DNA of 10,068 nucleotides, from assembly GCA_012515135.1 (NCBI GenBank), contig JAAYYX010000069.1, positions 1 through 10,068 of the forward strand. The letters are read 5' to 3'. This DNA comes from Clostridiales bacterium (GTDB lineage: Bacteria > Bacillota > Clostridia > Peptostreptococcales > Anaerovoracaceae). A model generated the notes under the pieces. That model saw only the letters and a list, made by a program, of their open reading frames with translations, was not told where the DNA came from and made no database searches. The first letter of the stretch is position 1. Each line of letters begins with the position of its first letter. A program made the translations under genes and the position numbers. Of this stretch, positions 1 to 6,510 are shown piece after piece.

Positions 1-728
1 AAATACTGGACTGTTCCGGACTGCAATGCCCCGGTCCCATAATGAAGGTCAACGAAACATTAAAAGAAATGGAAGACGGTGAAGTATTAAAGGTATCGGC
101 AACGGATATGGGATTTGCCGCAGATGTGGATGCATGGTGCAGACGGACCGGAAACACCCTGGTAAAGACAGAAAGACAGGGAAAAGAAAACATTGTTTAT
201 ATTAGAAAGGGAACCGGAGAAAATCCACTCAATAAGGAAAAACAAATCGGGGAAACGGTTGACGGAAAAACCATTATTGTATTCAGTGGTGATCTGGATA
301 AGGTGCTGGCATCATTTATTATTGCCAATGGCGCAGCGGCCATGGGAAGAAACGTAACTATGTTCTTTACTTTTTGGGGACTTAATGCATTGAGAAAGTC
401 ACAATCAGATCCGGTAAAGAAACCTTTTATGGATAAAATGTTCGGGGCAATGATGCCCAAAGGAACAGGCAAACTTAAACTTTCAAAAATGAATATGGCC
501 GGAATGGGAACTGCAATGATGAAGAAAGTGATGAATGATAAAAATGTTGACTCTCTTGAGCTACTTATGAAAAATGCAATGAAAAACGGTGTAAAACTGG
601 TGGCCTGCACTATGTCAATGGACATAATGGGCATTACAAAGGAAGAACTGATAGACGGTATTGAGCTGGCGGGAGTTGCCTCATATCTTGGAGATGCAGA
701 AGAGTCAAATGTAAACCTGTTTATTTAA
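1..728 (+). CDS. C-terminal part of CoA-disulfide-reductase-like protein (TusA + DsrE domains), 5'-truncated by window edge
   Basis: The frame is open from base 3 to the TAA at 726-728. The ATG at 42 is not the real start: codons 3-41 encode I-L-D-C-S-G-L-Q-C-P-G-P-I, the opening strand and C-P-x-P active-site motif of a TusA/SirA sulfur-carrier domain, which continues through a D-V-D-A-W-C segment. After a short linker, an alpha/beta DsrE/DsrF-like domain begins near base 260. It has a Met-rich stretch (about 430-540) and a V-A-C-T-M-S-M-D motif whose Cys codon is near 606; both are usual for the DsrE2-type family. In Bacillota this TusA-DsrE tail commonly follows an FAD/NAD(P)H pyridine-nucleotide-disulfide oxidoreductase and a rhodanese domain, so the missing part upstream is probably that enzyme. 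The likely role is cytoplasmic persulfide/CoA-disulfide redox chemistry. A free-standing TusA-DsrE protein cannot be excluded without upstream sequence. TusA normally has Pro in the T-D-P-G-F motif; here it is Met. Confidence 0.85.
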   Translation, partial: ILDCSGLQCPGPIMKVNETLKEMEDGEVLKVSATDMGFAADVDAWCRRTGNTLVKTERQGKENIVYIRKGTGENPLNKEKQIGETVDGKTIIVFSGDLDKVLASFIIANGAAAMGRNVTMFFTFWGLNALRKSQSDPVKKPFMDKMFGAMMPKGTGKLKLSKMNMAGMGTAMMKKVMNDKNVDSLELLMKNAMKNGVKLVACTMSMDIMGITKEELIDGIELAGVASYLGDAEESNVNLFI

Positions 729-827
729 AAAATACAAGTAAATGCGACACTATGGCAGAGCAATAACCAATGATAGTAATAATAAGAATAAATAACAGGA
801 AAAATGAAAGAACAGAAAGGATCGTAG

Positions 828-1751
828 ATGGAAAAAGCTGATGCGAGTTTTACTTTTATCGACAGGGTAGAAGAAATAGAACTTAATATCGACGATGGCC
901 GATGGCAGTCTGCATTGGCGCTAGCCTTGACACTTCCTGATATATGCGGAGGCATAGCTTTCCCTGAAGTTGTAAAAAAATATAAGAACGGCCGGATCAT
1001 GCTGGATAACGAAGGGAAACCTGCAAGGGATACGGGGAGACAATATATTCTCTGGTTCGACACTTATGCTTCAGGATTCTTTCTGAAAGAACCGGGAGAT
1101 GAGGATCCATATATAGATGGTGAAAAATGCTGGCAACTCAGATGCGAATATCTGCATCAAAACAAAGGCTTTGACAATGAAAGCGACGAAAATGAAGTGC
1201 ATTTCCATCTGGGTATAAACTGCGGAAGCACTGTATGCAGTCTGGATACTGAATCGGTAAAAAACGGTATAGAGAATATAAGGCTGGATATAAGAGAACT
1301 TTGCCGGAGATCATGTTTGGCAGCAAGAGCATATTATGATAAATTGAAGTATGAAAAGGATTTTGATCTCTACAACACTCCCGTTATTGACTTTTTGAAG
1401 TGGAAGGAAGAACAGGAACCTTCAAAAAAAAGCATATTGATCCTGACTGAAGACAGAGATTACGGAAAAGGCCTCCAATTAGCTCTGAAAACACCAAATG
1501 TACAAACTGTTTTTTGCGCTGAATGGGAAGAGGCAAAAGAAAAGTTAAGGCGCCGGCGGCCGACGGTATGGATAATCGATGAGGCCTTTATCCATACAAA
1601 AGTCATAAAAAGCGCTTTGTCAAAATCCGAAAAAGTTTTTGTGATTACAGGAAACGAAGAAACAGACACGAGTGAAAACAGGGATATCCAAACACTTCCG
1701 AAAGCACAGGGGCTTAAGGAACTGAGAGACAGGATACGTTCCCTTCTTTAA
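828..1751 (+). CDS. HEPN-like domain protein fused to a C-terminal receiver-like domain
   Basis: 307 residues; the start is supported by GAAAGG at 815-820, seven bases before the ATG. Residues about 8-175 are mainly helical and resemble a widespread uncharacterised bacterial family with an A-L-A-L-T-L-P-D-I-C motif (31-40) and a C-W-Q-L-R-C-E-Y-L-H motif (101-110). The latter contains R105-X4-H110, the R-X4-6-H signature of HEPN ribonucleases. Residues about 201-307 read as a CheY-like receiver: strand S-I-L-I-L followed by acidic E208/D209, strand V-W-I-I ending in D251 (candidate phosphoacceptor), strand V-F-V-I-T with T274, and L-P-K with K292 before a last helix. All four conserved receiver positions are therefore present, though the spacing after D251 is shorter than in CheY. 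A linker at about 176-200 joins the halves. The gene below starts 14 bases after this stop. HEPN-like and receiver calls are by motif reading only; nuclease activity, phosphorylation and biological role are unknown. Confidence 0.75.
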   Translation: MEKADASFTFIDRVEEIELNIDDGRWQSALALALTLPDICGGIAFPEVVKKYKNGRIMLDNEGKPARDTGRQYILWFDTYASGFFLKEPGDEDPYIDGEKCWQLRCEYLHQNKGFDNESDENEVHFHLGINCGSTVCSLDTESVKNGIENIRLDIRELCRRSCLAARAYYDKLKYEKDFDLYNTPVIDFLKWKEEQEPSKKSILILTEDRDYGKGLQLALKTPNVQTVFCAEWEEAKEKLRRRRPTVWIIDEAFIHTKVIKSALSKSEKVFVITGNEETDTSENRDIQTLPKAQGLKELRDRIRSLL

Positions 1752-1765
1752 AAGAGGCTTATGAT

Positions 1766-2059
1766 ATGGAAATAATCATCTTGATACCGGCACTGATAAT
1801 AATCACACTTTTGATTTTCATTTTGTTTAGAATGGATAAAGAAACAAAACGTATCAATGAAGAACTGAAGAAACAGATCGAAAAGAACAGGGGGCTTGAA
1901 AATCAAGGGAAAGAAAAGCAAAAAAGTTTTTATGATTCTGCATCTTCTATTTATCTTTATTCCCAGCTTTGTGAGGAATCAATCGAAAATTCAGTTGTCA
2001 AAGGTCATATCAGGATAATAATAAGAGAAACCAAAAAAATCCTTGAAAATATAGAATAG
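1766..2059 (+). CDS. Small single-pass membrane protein with charged helical cytoplasmic tail
   Basis: 97 residues, family not recognised. Residues 3-21 are an uninterrupted hydrophobic helix (Ile/Leu rich, one Pro), followed at 22-52 by a highly charged Lys/Glu segment with coiled-coil character. A second, more mixed helical stretch spans 54-97. The positive charge immediately after the hydrophobic segment (F-R-M-D-K-E-T-K-R) favours an N-out, C-in single-pass anchor. AGAGG at 1754-1758 lies about seven bases before the ATG. The gene begins 14 bases after the HEPN/receiver gene ends and a terminator follows 30 bases after its stop, so the two are almost certainly co-transcribed and may work together, for example as a membrane tether. 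The open frame, start site and terminator make a real gene likely; function is not inferable. Confidence 0.7.
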   Translation: MEIIILIPALIIITLLIFILFRMDKETKRINEELKKQIEKNRGLENQGKEKQKSFYDSASSIYLYSQLCEESIENSVVKGHIRIIIRETKKILENIE

Positions 2060-2088
2060 GCATATCTGCCTTGGTATGAGATGGAAAG

Positions 2089-2131
2089 AAGGGCTTAGAA
2101 ACTGCTTTAACCAGGTTTTCAAGCCTTTTTT
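2089..2131 (+). terminator. Rho-independent terminator ending the HEPN/membrane-protein unit
   Basis: AAGGGCTTAGAAAC (2089-2102) pairs with GTTTTCAAGCCTTT (2115-2128), giving a 14-bp stem with two G-U wobbles and one A-C mismatch around a 12-base loop. Six Ts (2126-2131) close it. It starts 30 bases after the stop of the small membrane protein. It separates this unit from the pirin operon, which therefore needs its own promoter between about 2132 and 2300. Confidence 0.75.
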
Positions 2132-2306
2132 ATACTCAAATATTATAATACTAAAAGTCTTTATTACGGGGATCGGCATATTGTCATGGATATCGGATTT
2201 CTGTTTATTAAGTCCTTATCAGGGTAATGAATATTATAATAATAAAATTCGAAATGACATTCAATCAACAGGTTAAAGCTGTTTTTTTGAAAAAGAGGTA
2301 AATATT

Positions 2307-3164
2307 ATGGATAACTATAGAAAAGTATCAAAAGTAACAAAAGGAAAACCGGCCATTGACGGCGCAGGTGTAAAACTGGTCAGGGTTATCGGACATGAAG
2401 ACACTAAGGACTATGACCCCTTCCTTATGCTTGATGCCTTTGATTCCAAAGATCCTGATGACTATACAAAAGGATTCCCCTGGCATCCCCACAGGGGCAT
2501 AGAAACTATAACATATTTGATAAAGGGAGACATTGAACACGGAGACAGTCTGGGAAACAGTGGTAGCATAAAAGACGGTGATTGTCAGTGGATGACTGCA
2601 GGTTCGGGAATAATACATCAGGAAATGCCAAAAAAAACCGAAAGGATGTTGGGTGCACAGCTTTGGTTGAATCTGCCGGCATCCAAAAAAATGACAAAGC
2701 CGGCTTACGGTGACATCAAGGCAGAAAGTGTTCCGCTTATCCGGGAAGACGGGGCAAAGATACGTGTGATATCCGGAGAATATCTGGGACAGAAAGGTGC
2801 CTTTGAAGGCAATTATATAAAGGCATCCTATCTTGATGTGGAGCTTTCTTCTGATCATGAATGGGTATTCAAAACTCCACCCGAAAACACTTTGTTCGTA
2901 TATATTTTTTATGGAGAGGCTTTTTTTGATCCGCAAATCAAAGTTGATGAGGCCAATGGTTTGATCAGGGAAAAGCAGGCAGTTCTCATGGGCAGAGGAG
3001 AAAAGTTTTACATCAAAGCAGGTTCCGGTGATGTAAGATTCATACTTCTTTCTGCTCCGCCTTTGAATGAGCCGATAGCATGGGGAGGTCCAATAGTAAT
3101 GAACACAAAAGAAGAACTGGATATGGCTTTTAGAGAATTGGATAATAACACTTTTATTAAATAA
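2307..3164 (+). CDS. Pirin family protein (bicupin)
   Basis: 285 residues, the usual pirin length. The N-terminal cupin holds the family signature F-P-W-H-P-H-R-G-I-E-T (57-67) and G-S-G-I-I-H-Q-E-M (99-107). These supply the expected metal ligands H60, H62, H104 and E106, equivalent to His56, His58, His101 and Glu103 of human pirin. The C-terminal cupin half (about 165-285) includes the usual ending P-L-N-E-P-I-A-W-G-G-P-I-V-M-N-T. AGAGG at 2294-2298 sits eight bases before the ATG. Pirins are cytoplasmic, non-haem-iron proteins; some have quercetin 2,3-dioxygenase activity and others act as redox-sensing partners of regulators or metabolic enzymes, so the substrate is unknown here. It is first in a run of four genes, 21 bases before a flavin reductase. 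Confidence 0.93.
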   Translation: MDNYRKVSKVTKGKPAIDGAGVKLVRVIGHEDTKDYDPFLMLDAFDSKDPDDYTKGFPWHPHRGIETITYLIKGDIEHGDSLGNSGSIKDGDCQWMTAGSGIIHQEMPKKTERMLGAQLWLNLPASKKMTKPAYGDIKAESVPLIREDGAKIRVISGEYLGQKGAFEGNYIKASYLDVELSSDHEWVFKTPPENTLFVYIFYGEAFFDPQIKVDEANGLIREKQAVLMGRGEKFYIKAGSGDVRFILLSAPPLNEPIAWGGPIVMNTKEELDMAFRELDNNTFIK

Positions 3165-3185
3165 TATGACAGAAAGGACAAAAAA

Positions 3186-3758
3186 ATGGGAAAAGATATA
3201 ATAAAGATCGCCGCATTCACAGGCAGCCTGAGAAAAGATTCATATAATAAAGCTGTGTTAAGAGCCGCCGGGGAGCTGCTTCCCGACAATGCCGTTATTG
3301 ATATTATCGATCTGGCGGACATACCTTTTTTGAATGAAGATGAAGAAGCAAAAGGACTGCCGAGGACAGTTAAAGCTTTCAGAGAGAAGCTTTTTGAGGC
3401 GGATGCACTGCTTATCTCCACCCCGGAATACAATTTTTCCGTACCGCCTGTTTTGAAAAATGCCCTGGACTGGGCATCAAGGGGAGAGGACCTGCCTTTA
3501 TACGGCAAGCCTGCAGCAATAGTAAGTGCTTCTCCCAGCAGGCTGGGGGGGGCCAGAGTTCAGTATCATTTGAGACAGGTATGTGTTTCACTTAATATTA
3601 TAGCATTGAACAAGCCGGAGGTCCTGATAGCTCATGCGGATGAAAAGTTTGACAGGGAGGGTAAACTCACCCATGAAAGAACAAGAAAATCCTTGAGCCG
3701 TTTGCTTGAGGCTCTTGTTGAAAATACGAAAAAAACCAAGAATAAAGAATTGAAGTAA
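3186..3758 (+). CDS. NAD(P)H-dependent FMN/quinone reductase (ChrR/YieF-like flavodoxin fold)
   Basis: 190 residues, typical length. The phosphate-binding loop G-S-L-R-K-D-S-Y-N (13-21), the T-P-E-Y-N loop (79-83) that contacts the isoalloxazine ring, and the S-P-S-R-L-G-G-A-R segment (116-124) are the hallmarks of the NADPH_FMN_red family. Members reduce quinones, chromate, azo dyes or free flavin with NAD(P)H; the preferred acceptor cannot be told from sequence. It is soluble and cytoplasmic, with no signal peptide. AGAAAGGA (3171-3178) precedes the ATG by seven bases. The gene is 21 bases after pirin and 24 bases before the ATPase, consistent with co-transcription. The G-G codons of the FMN loop create an eight-G tract in otherwise A+T-rich DNA. 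Confidence 0.93.
   Translation: MGKDIIKIAAFTGSLRKDSYNKAVLRAAGELLPDNAVIDIIDLADIPFLNEDEEAKGLPRTVKAFREKLFEADALLISTPEYNFSVPPVLKNALDWASRGEDLPLYGKPAAIVSASPSRLGGARVQYHLRQVCVSLNIIALNKPEVLIAHADEKFDREGKLTHERTRKSLSRLLEALVENTKKTKNKELK
3545..3552 (+). repeat. G8 homopolymer inside flavin reductase gene
   Basis: Eight consecutive Gs span the CTG-GGG-GGG-GCC codons for L-G-G-A in the FMN loop. Other Gly codons are common nearby, so the tract is not forced by the protein. It is a possible slippage or sequencing-error site. Confidence 0.9.
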
Positions 3759-3782
3759 AAATCAACATAAAGGGAGTATCAT

Positions 3783-6491
3783 ATGAAAGATCATTTTAAC
3801 AAAGAAGGCTTAAGAGAAATAAAATGGGAGACTCTTTCAGGCGAAGCAGCACTTGAGATGCTGTATTCACGAACAGAGGGGCTTACATCCGAAGAAGTCT
3901 CCAAAAGAAATGGTATATTCGGCGAAAATAAACTTCCTGAAGCAAAAAAGGACAGTGCCGTAAAAAGATTCCTGCTTCAGTTCCATAATGCATTTATTTA
4001 TGTGCTGCTGGGAGCCTCTGTACTGACCGCCATAATGCGGCACTGGGTAGATACGGGAGTTATCCTGGGCGTTGTTGTAATAAATGCCATAGTGGGATAT
4101 ATACAGGAGGACAAAGCACAAAAAGCCCTGGACAGCATCAGAAATCTGCTTTCTCTTAAGGCTTCAGTTATGCGTGACGGCAAAAAGGGATCCGTGCCTG
4201 CGGAAACCCTGGTGCCCGGAGATTTGGTGTTGTTAAAGGCGGGAGACAAAATACCCGCAGACATGCGTCTTATTGATGTGAGCCGTTTCGAGGTGGACGA
4301 ATCTTCTCTTACAGGAGAGTCTGTGGCTGTTTCCAAATCCACAGCCGTTGTCAGGCAGGGAACTGTTCTCGGAGAAAGATCCTCTATGGCATATGCGGGA
4401 ACAACTGTGAGGACCGGAAGTGCAAAGGGAGTAGTGACCGCCACGGCAGCCGACACAGAAGTGGGCAAAATAAATACAATGCTTTCCGAAACAAAAACAA
4501 CAACGACCCCATTGATAAGAAAAATAAACAGCCTGGGCAGGAATTTATCTTTTATTATACTGGGGTTTTCTGTTTTATTAATAATATATGCTGTTTTTGT
4601 AAATGATGCATCTCTTCCGGATACAATTATCGCTGTAATAGGACTTGCTGTGGCAGCCATACCCGAAGGTCTGCCTGCAGTCATAACTATAACTCTTGCC
4701 ATAGGAGTTCAGCGAATGGCAAGAAGGAATTCCATCGTTAGACGATTGCCTTCCGTTGAAACTCTGGGGTCTGTCACAGTTATCTGTTCAGACAAAACAG
4801 GCACCCTTACAAAAAATGAAATGACAGCAACAAACATCTATACAGCAAAAGGAGAGTATTCTGTATCGGGGCCGGGATATGTCCCCGAAGGAGGAATAAC
4901 AAAAGAACAAAAAACAGCTGACATAAGCAGTGACAGTTTGTTGTTCAGATTGATAGAAATATCGGATCTTTGCAATGATGCGGAAATAGTATGTGAAAAC
5001 GATACATGGGTTCCCCACGGGGCTCCCACTGAAGCGGCACTTAAGGCTCTTGCACAAAAAGCGGGATATACCAAAGAAGGAACTGTCAAAGAAGACGAGA
5101 TCCCATTTGATTCCGAATATAAATATCATGCGACATTGTACAAAGTAAAGGACAAGAAAATAATTCTGGCAAACGGAGCTCCTGAGAGGCTTATAGCCAT
5201 CTGTGGTCTTCAGGAAACCGATAAAGGCAGGGAGGCTGTGGACAGGGGATACTGGGAAAAAATCATAGAGATGGCGGCGGCCCGGGGGCAGAGACTTATA
5301 GGCTGCGCATATGCAGAAGTTTCCCAGGAAAAATCAAATATAAGTCATGGTGATATGAATGAAAAAATGGTGTTTGCAGGAATAGTCGGAATAATAGATC
5401 CTCCGAGACCAGAGGCCATAGGATCCATAAAAATATGCAAGAATGCCGGGATACGCGTAAAGATGATAACAGGGGACCATGTGCTTACTGCAAGAGAAAT
5501 AGGGAGGCAAATGGGTCTTACCGACAGAGACAAAGTATTAAGCGGGTCAGAGCTTGAAGAAATGAATGATGATCAGATACGTGAAGCAGTTAGCGAATGT
5601 GATATATTTGCAAGGACCAGTCCTGAGCATAAGCTAAGACTGGTAAAAGCCCTTCAGGAACAGGGCGAGATAGTGGCAATGACAGGAGATGGGGTCAATG
5701 ATGCTCCCGCACTCAAAAAAGCTGACATAGGCGTTGCAATGGGCATAAAAGGCACTGAAGTTACTAAAGATTCTGCAGAGATGGTGCTGGCGGACGACAA
5801 TTTCTCCTCAATAGTTTCGGCTGTGGAGGAAGGAAGGACTATATATGACAATATAAGAAAAGCGCTTTTGTTTATACTGCCTACAAATGCTGCAGAAGCC
5901 ATGGTAATAGTGCTGGCAATTCTTTTCGGCTTTACAATGCCCATTACACCGGTACAGATACTTTGGGTAAACATGGTCACTGCTGTGACCCTTGCCCTTG
6001 CCCTTGCCTTTGAACCGGCAGAGGGAAACACCATGAGAAGGCCTCCCCGGCCTCCTAAAGAAGCTCTTATAGGCACATATTTTATGTTTCGTATTTTGCT
6101 TGTAGGAGGCTTTATAACGTTTTTTGTTATCACTTCTTTTTCCGGTCTGCTTGAAAGTCATGAAAGCGTTGCCTATGGCAGAACAATAGCGGTCAATGTA
6201 CTGGTTTTTTGTGAGCTGTTTTACCTTTTCAACTGCAGGAAACTTGGAGAAACCATATTTGGAAGAAATTTTTTCGGAAGCAGGGCTGCATTTTTAGTAT
6301 CAGGTATACTGGTGATCATCCAACTGGCATTCACATACCTTCCCTTCATGCATATCTGGTTCGGATCCGCACCTCTTTCGCCGGAAGACTGGCTTTATCC
6401 CTTGGGAGGAGGACTTATGATCCTTCTTATCGTAGAAATGGAGAAGTTATTGAGCAGTAAGTTTTTGGATAGAAACAATAAAAAAAACTAA
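3783..6491 (+). CDS. P2-type (SERCA/PMR1-like) cation-transporting ATPase
   Basis: 902 residues, full length. In order: N-terminal cation-ATPase domain (about 12-80); membrane helices 1-2 (about 66-106); actuator domain with T-G-E-S (177-180); helices 3-4 (about 255-310) with P-E-G-L-P (294-298); phosphorylation site D337 in D-K-T-G-T-L-T; nucleotide-binding domain with P-F-D-S-E (441-445) and N-G-A-P-E (464-468); T-G-D (563-565) and hinge T-G-D-G-V-N-D (634-640); and six C-terminal helices (about 694-890). It belongs to the calcium-pump-like group by N702, E705, N730, T733 and E295. However, the Asp that follows the M6 Thr in SERCA (D800) is A734 here, and the usual KGAPE Lys is N464, so 'calcium' specificity is not assured. 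AGGGAG (3771-3776) lies six bases upstream of the ATG. Third gene of the pirin operon, 19 bases before the diguanylate cyclase. Confidence 0.93.
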   Translation: MKDHFNKEGLREIKWETLSGEAALEMLYSRTEGLTSEEVSKRNGIFGENKLPEAKKDSAVKRFLLQFHNAFIYVLLGASVLTAIMRHWVDTGVILGVVVINAIVGYIQEDKAQKALDSIRNLLSLKASVMRDGKKGSVPAETLVPGDLVLLKAGDKIPADMRLIDVSRFEVDESSLTGESVAVSKSTAVVRQGTVLGERSSMAYAGTTVRTGSAKGVVTATAADTEVGKINTMLSETKTTTTPLIRKINSLGRNLSFIILGFSVLLIIYAVFVNDASLPDTIIAVIGLAVAAIPEGLPAVITITLAIGVQRMARRNSIVRRLPSVETLGSVTVICSDKTGTLTKNEMTATNIYTAKGEYSVSGPGYVPEGGITKEQKTADISSDSLLFRLIEISDLCNDAEIVCENDTWVPHGAPTEAALKALAQKAGYTKEGTVKEDEIPFDSEYKYHATLYKVKDKKIILANGAPERLIAICGLQETDKGREAVDRGYWEKIIEMAAARGQRLIGCAYAEVSQEKSNISHGDMNEKMVFAGIVGIIDPPRPEAIGSIKICKNAGIRVKMITGDHVLTAREIGRQMGLTDRDKVLSGSELEEMNDDQIREAVSECDIFARTSPEHKLRLVKALQEQGEIVAMTGDGVNDAPALKKADIGVAMGIKGTEVTKDSAEMVLADDNFSSIVSAVEEGRTIYDNIRKALLFILPTNAAEAMVIVLAILFGFTMPITPVQILWVNMVTAVTLALALAFEPAEGNTMRRPPRPPKEALIGTYFMFRILLVGGFITFFVITSFSGLLESHESVAYGRTIAVNVLVFCELFYLFNCRKLGETIFGRNFFGSRAAFLVSGILVIIQLAFTYLPFMHIWFGSAPLSPEDWLYPLGGGLMILLIVEMEKLLSSKFLDRNNKKN
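5991..6008 (+). repeat. Three tandem CTTGCC hexamers in the ATPase M6 region
   Basis: CTTGCC occurs three times head to tail and encodes alternating Leu-Ala in helix M6 of the ATPase, directly after the ion-site Thr. Gain or loss of one unit would keep frame and change the helix by two residues. Confidence 0.85.
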
Positions 6492-6510
6492 TATGAGATA
6501 AGAAAAGAGT

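Noticed and set aside
729..827. Terminator or promoter between the TusA-DsrE gene and the HEPN/receiver gene
   Set aside because: No hairpin with U-tract and no paired -35/-10 boxes could be read, so whether the genes are co-transcribed is open.
1549..1566. G+C-rich, partly palindromic patch (GGCGCCGGCGGCC) in A+T-rich DNA
   Set aside because: It lies within the HEPN/receiver gene and encodes R-R-R-R-P-T; no U-tract or other sign of a separate element.
2076..2276. A 66-codon open frame on the + strand with a hydrophobic stretch
   Set aside because: No ribosome site before its ATG, and a strong terminator hairpin (2089-2131) lies across its first codons. No family resemblance.
2132..2306. 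Possible promoters of the pirin operon: TATAAT at 2144-2149 and 2235-2240, and TTGTCA (2181-2186) with TTTATT 17 bases later (2204-2209)
   Set aside because: A promoter must be here because of the upstream terminator, but both TATAAT boxes lack a -35 match and the TTGTCA pair has a weak -10. No single one can be supported.
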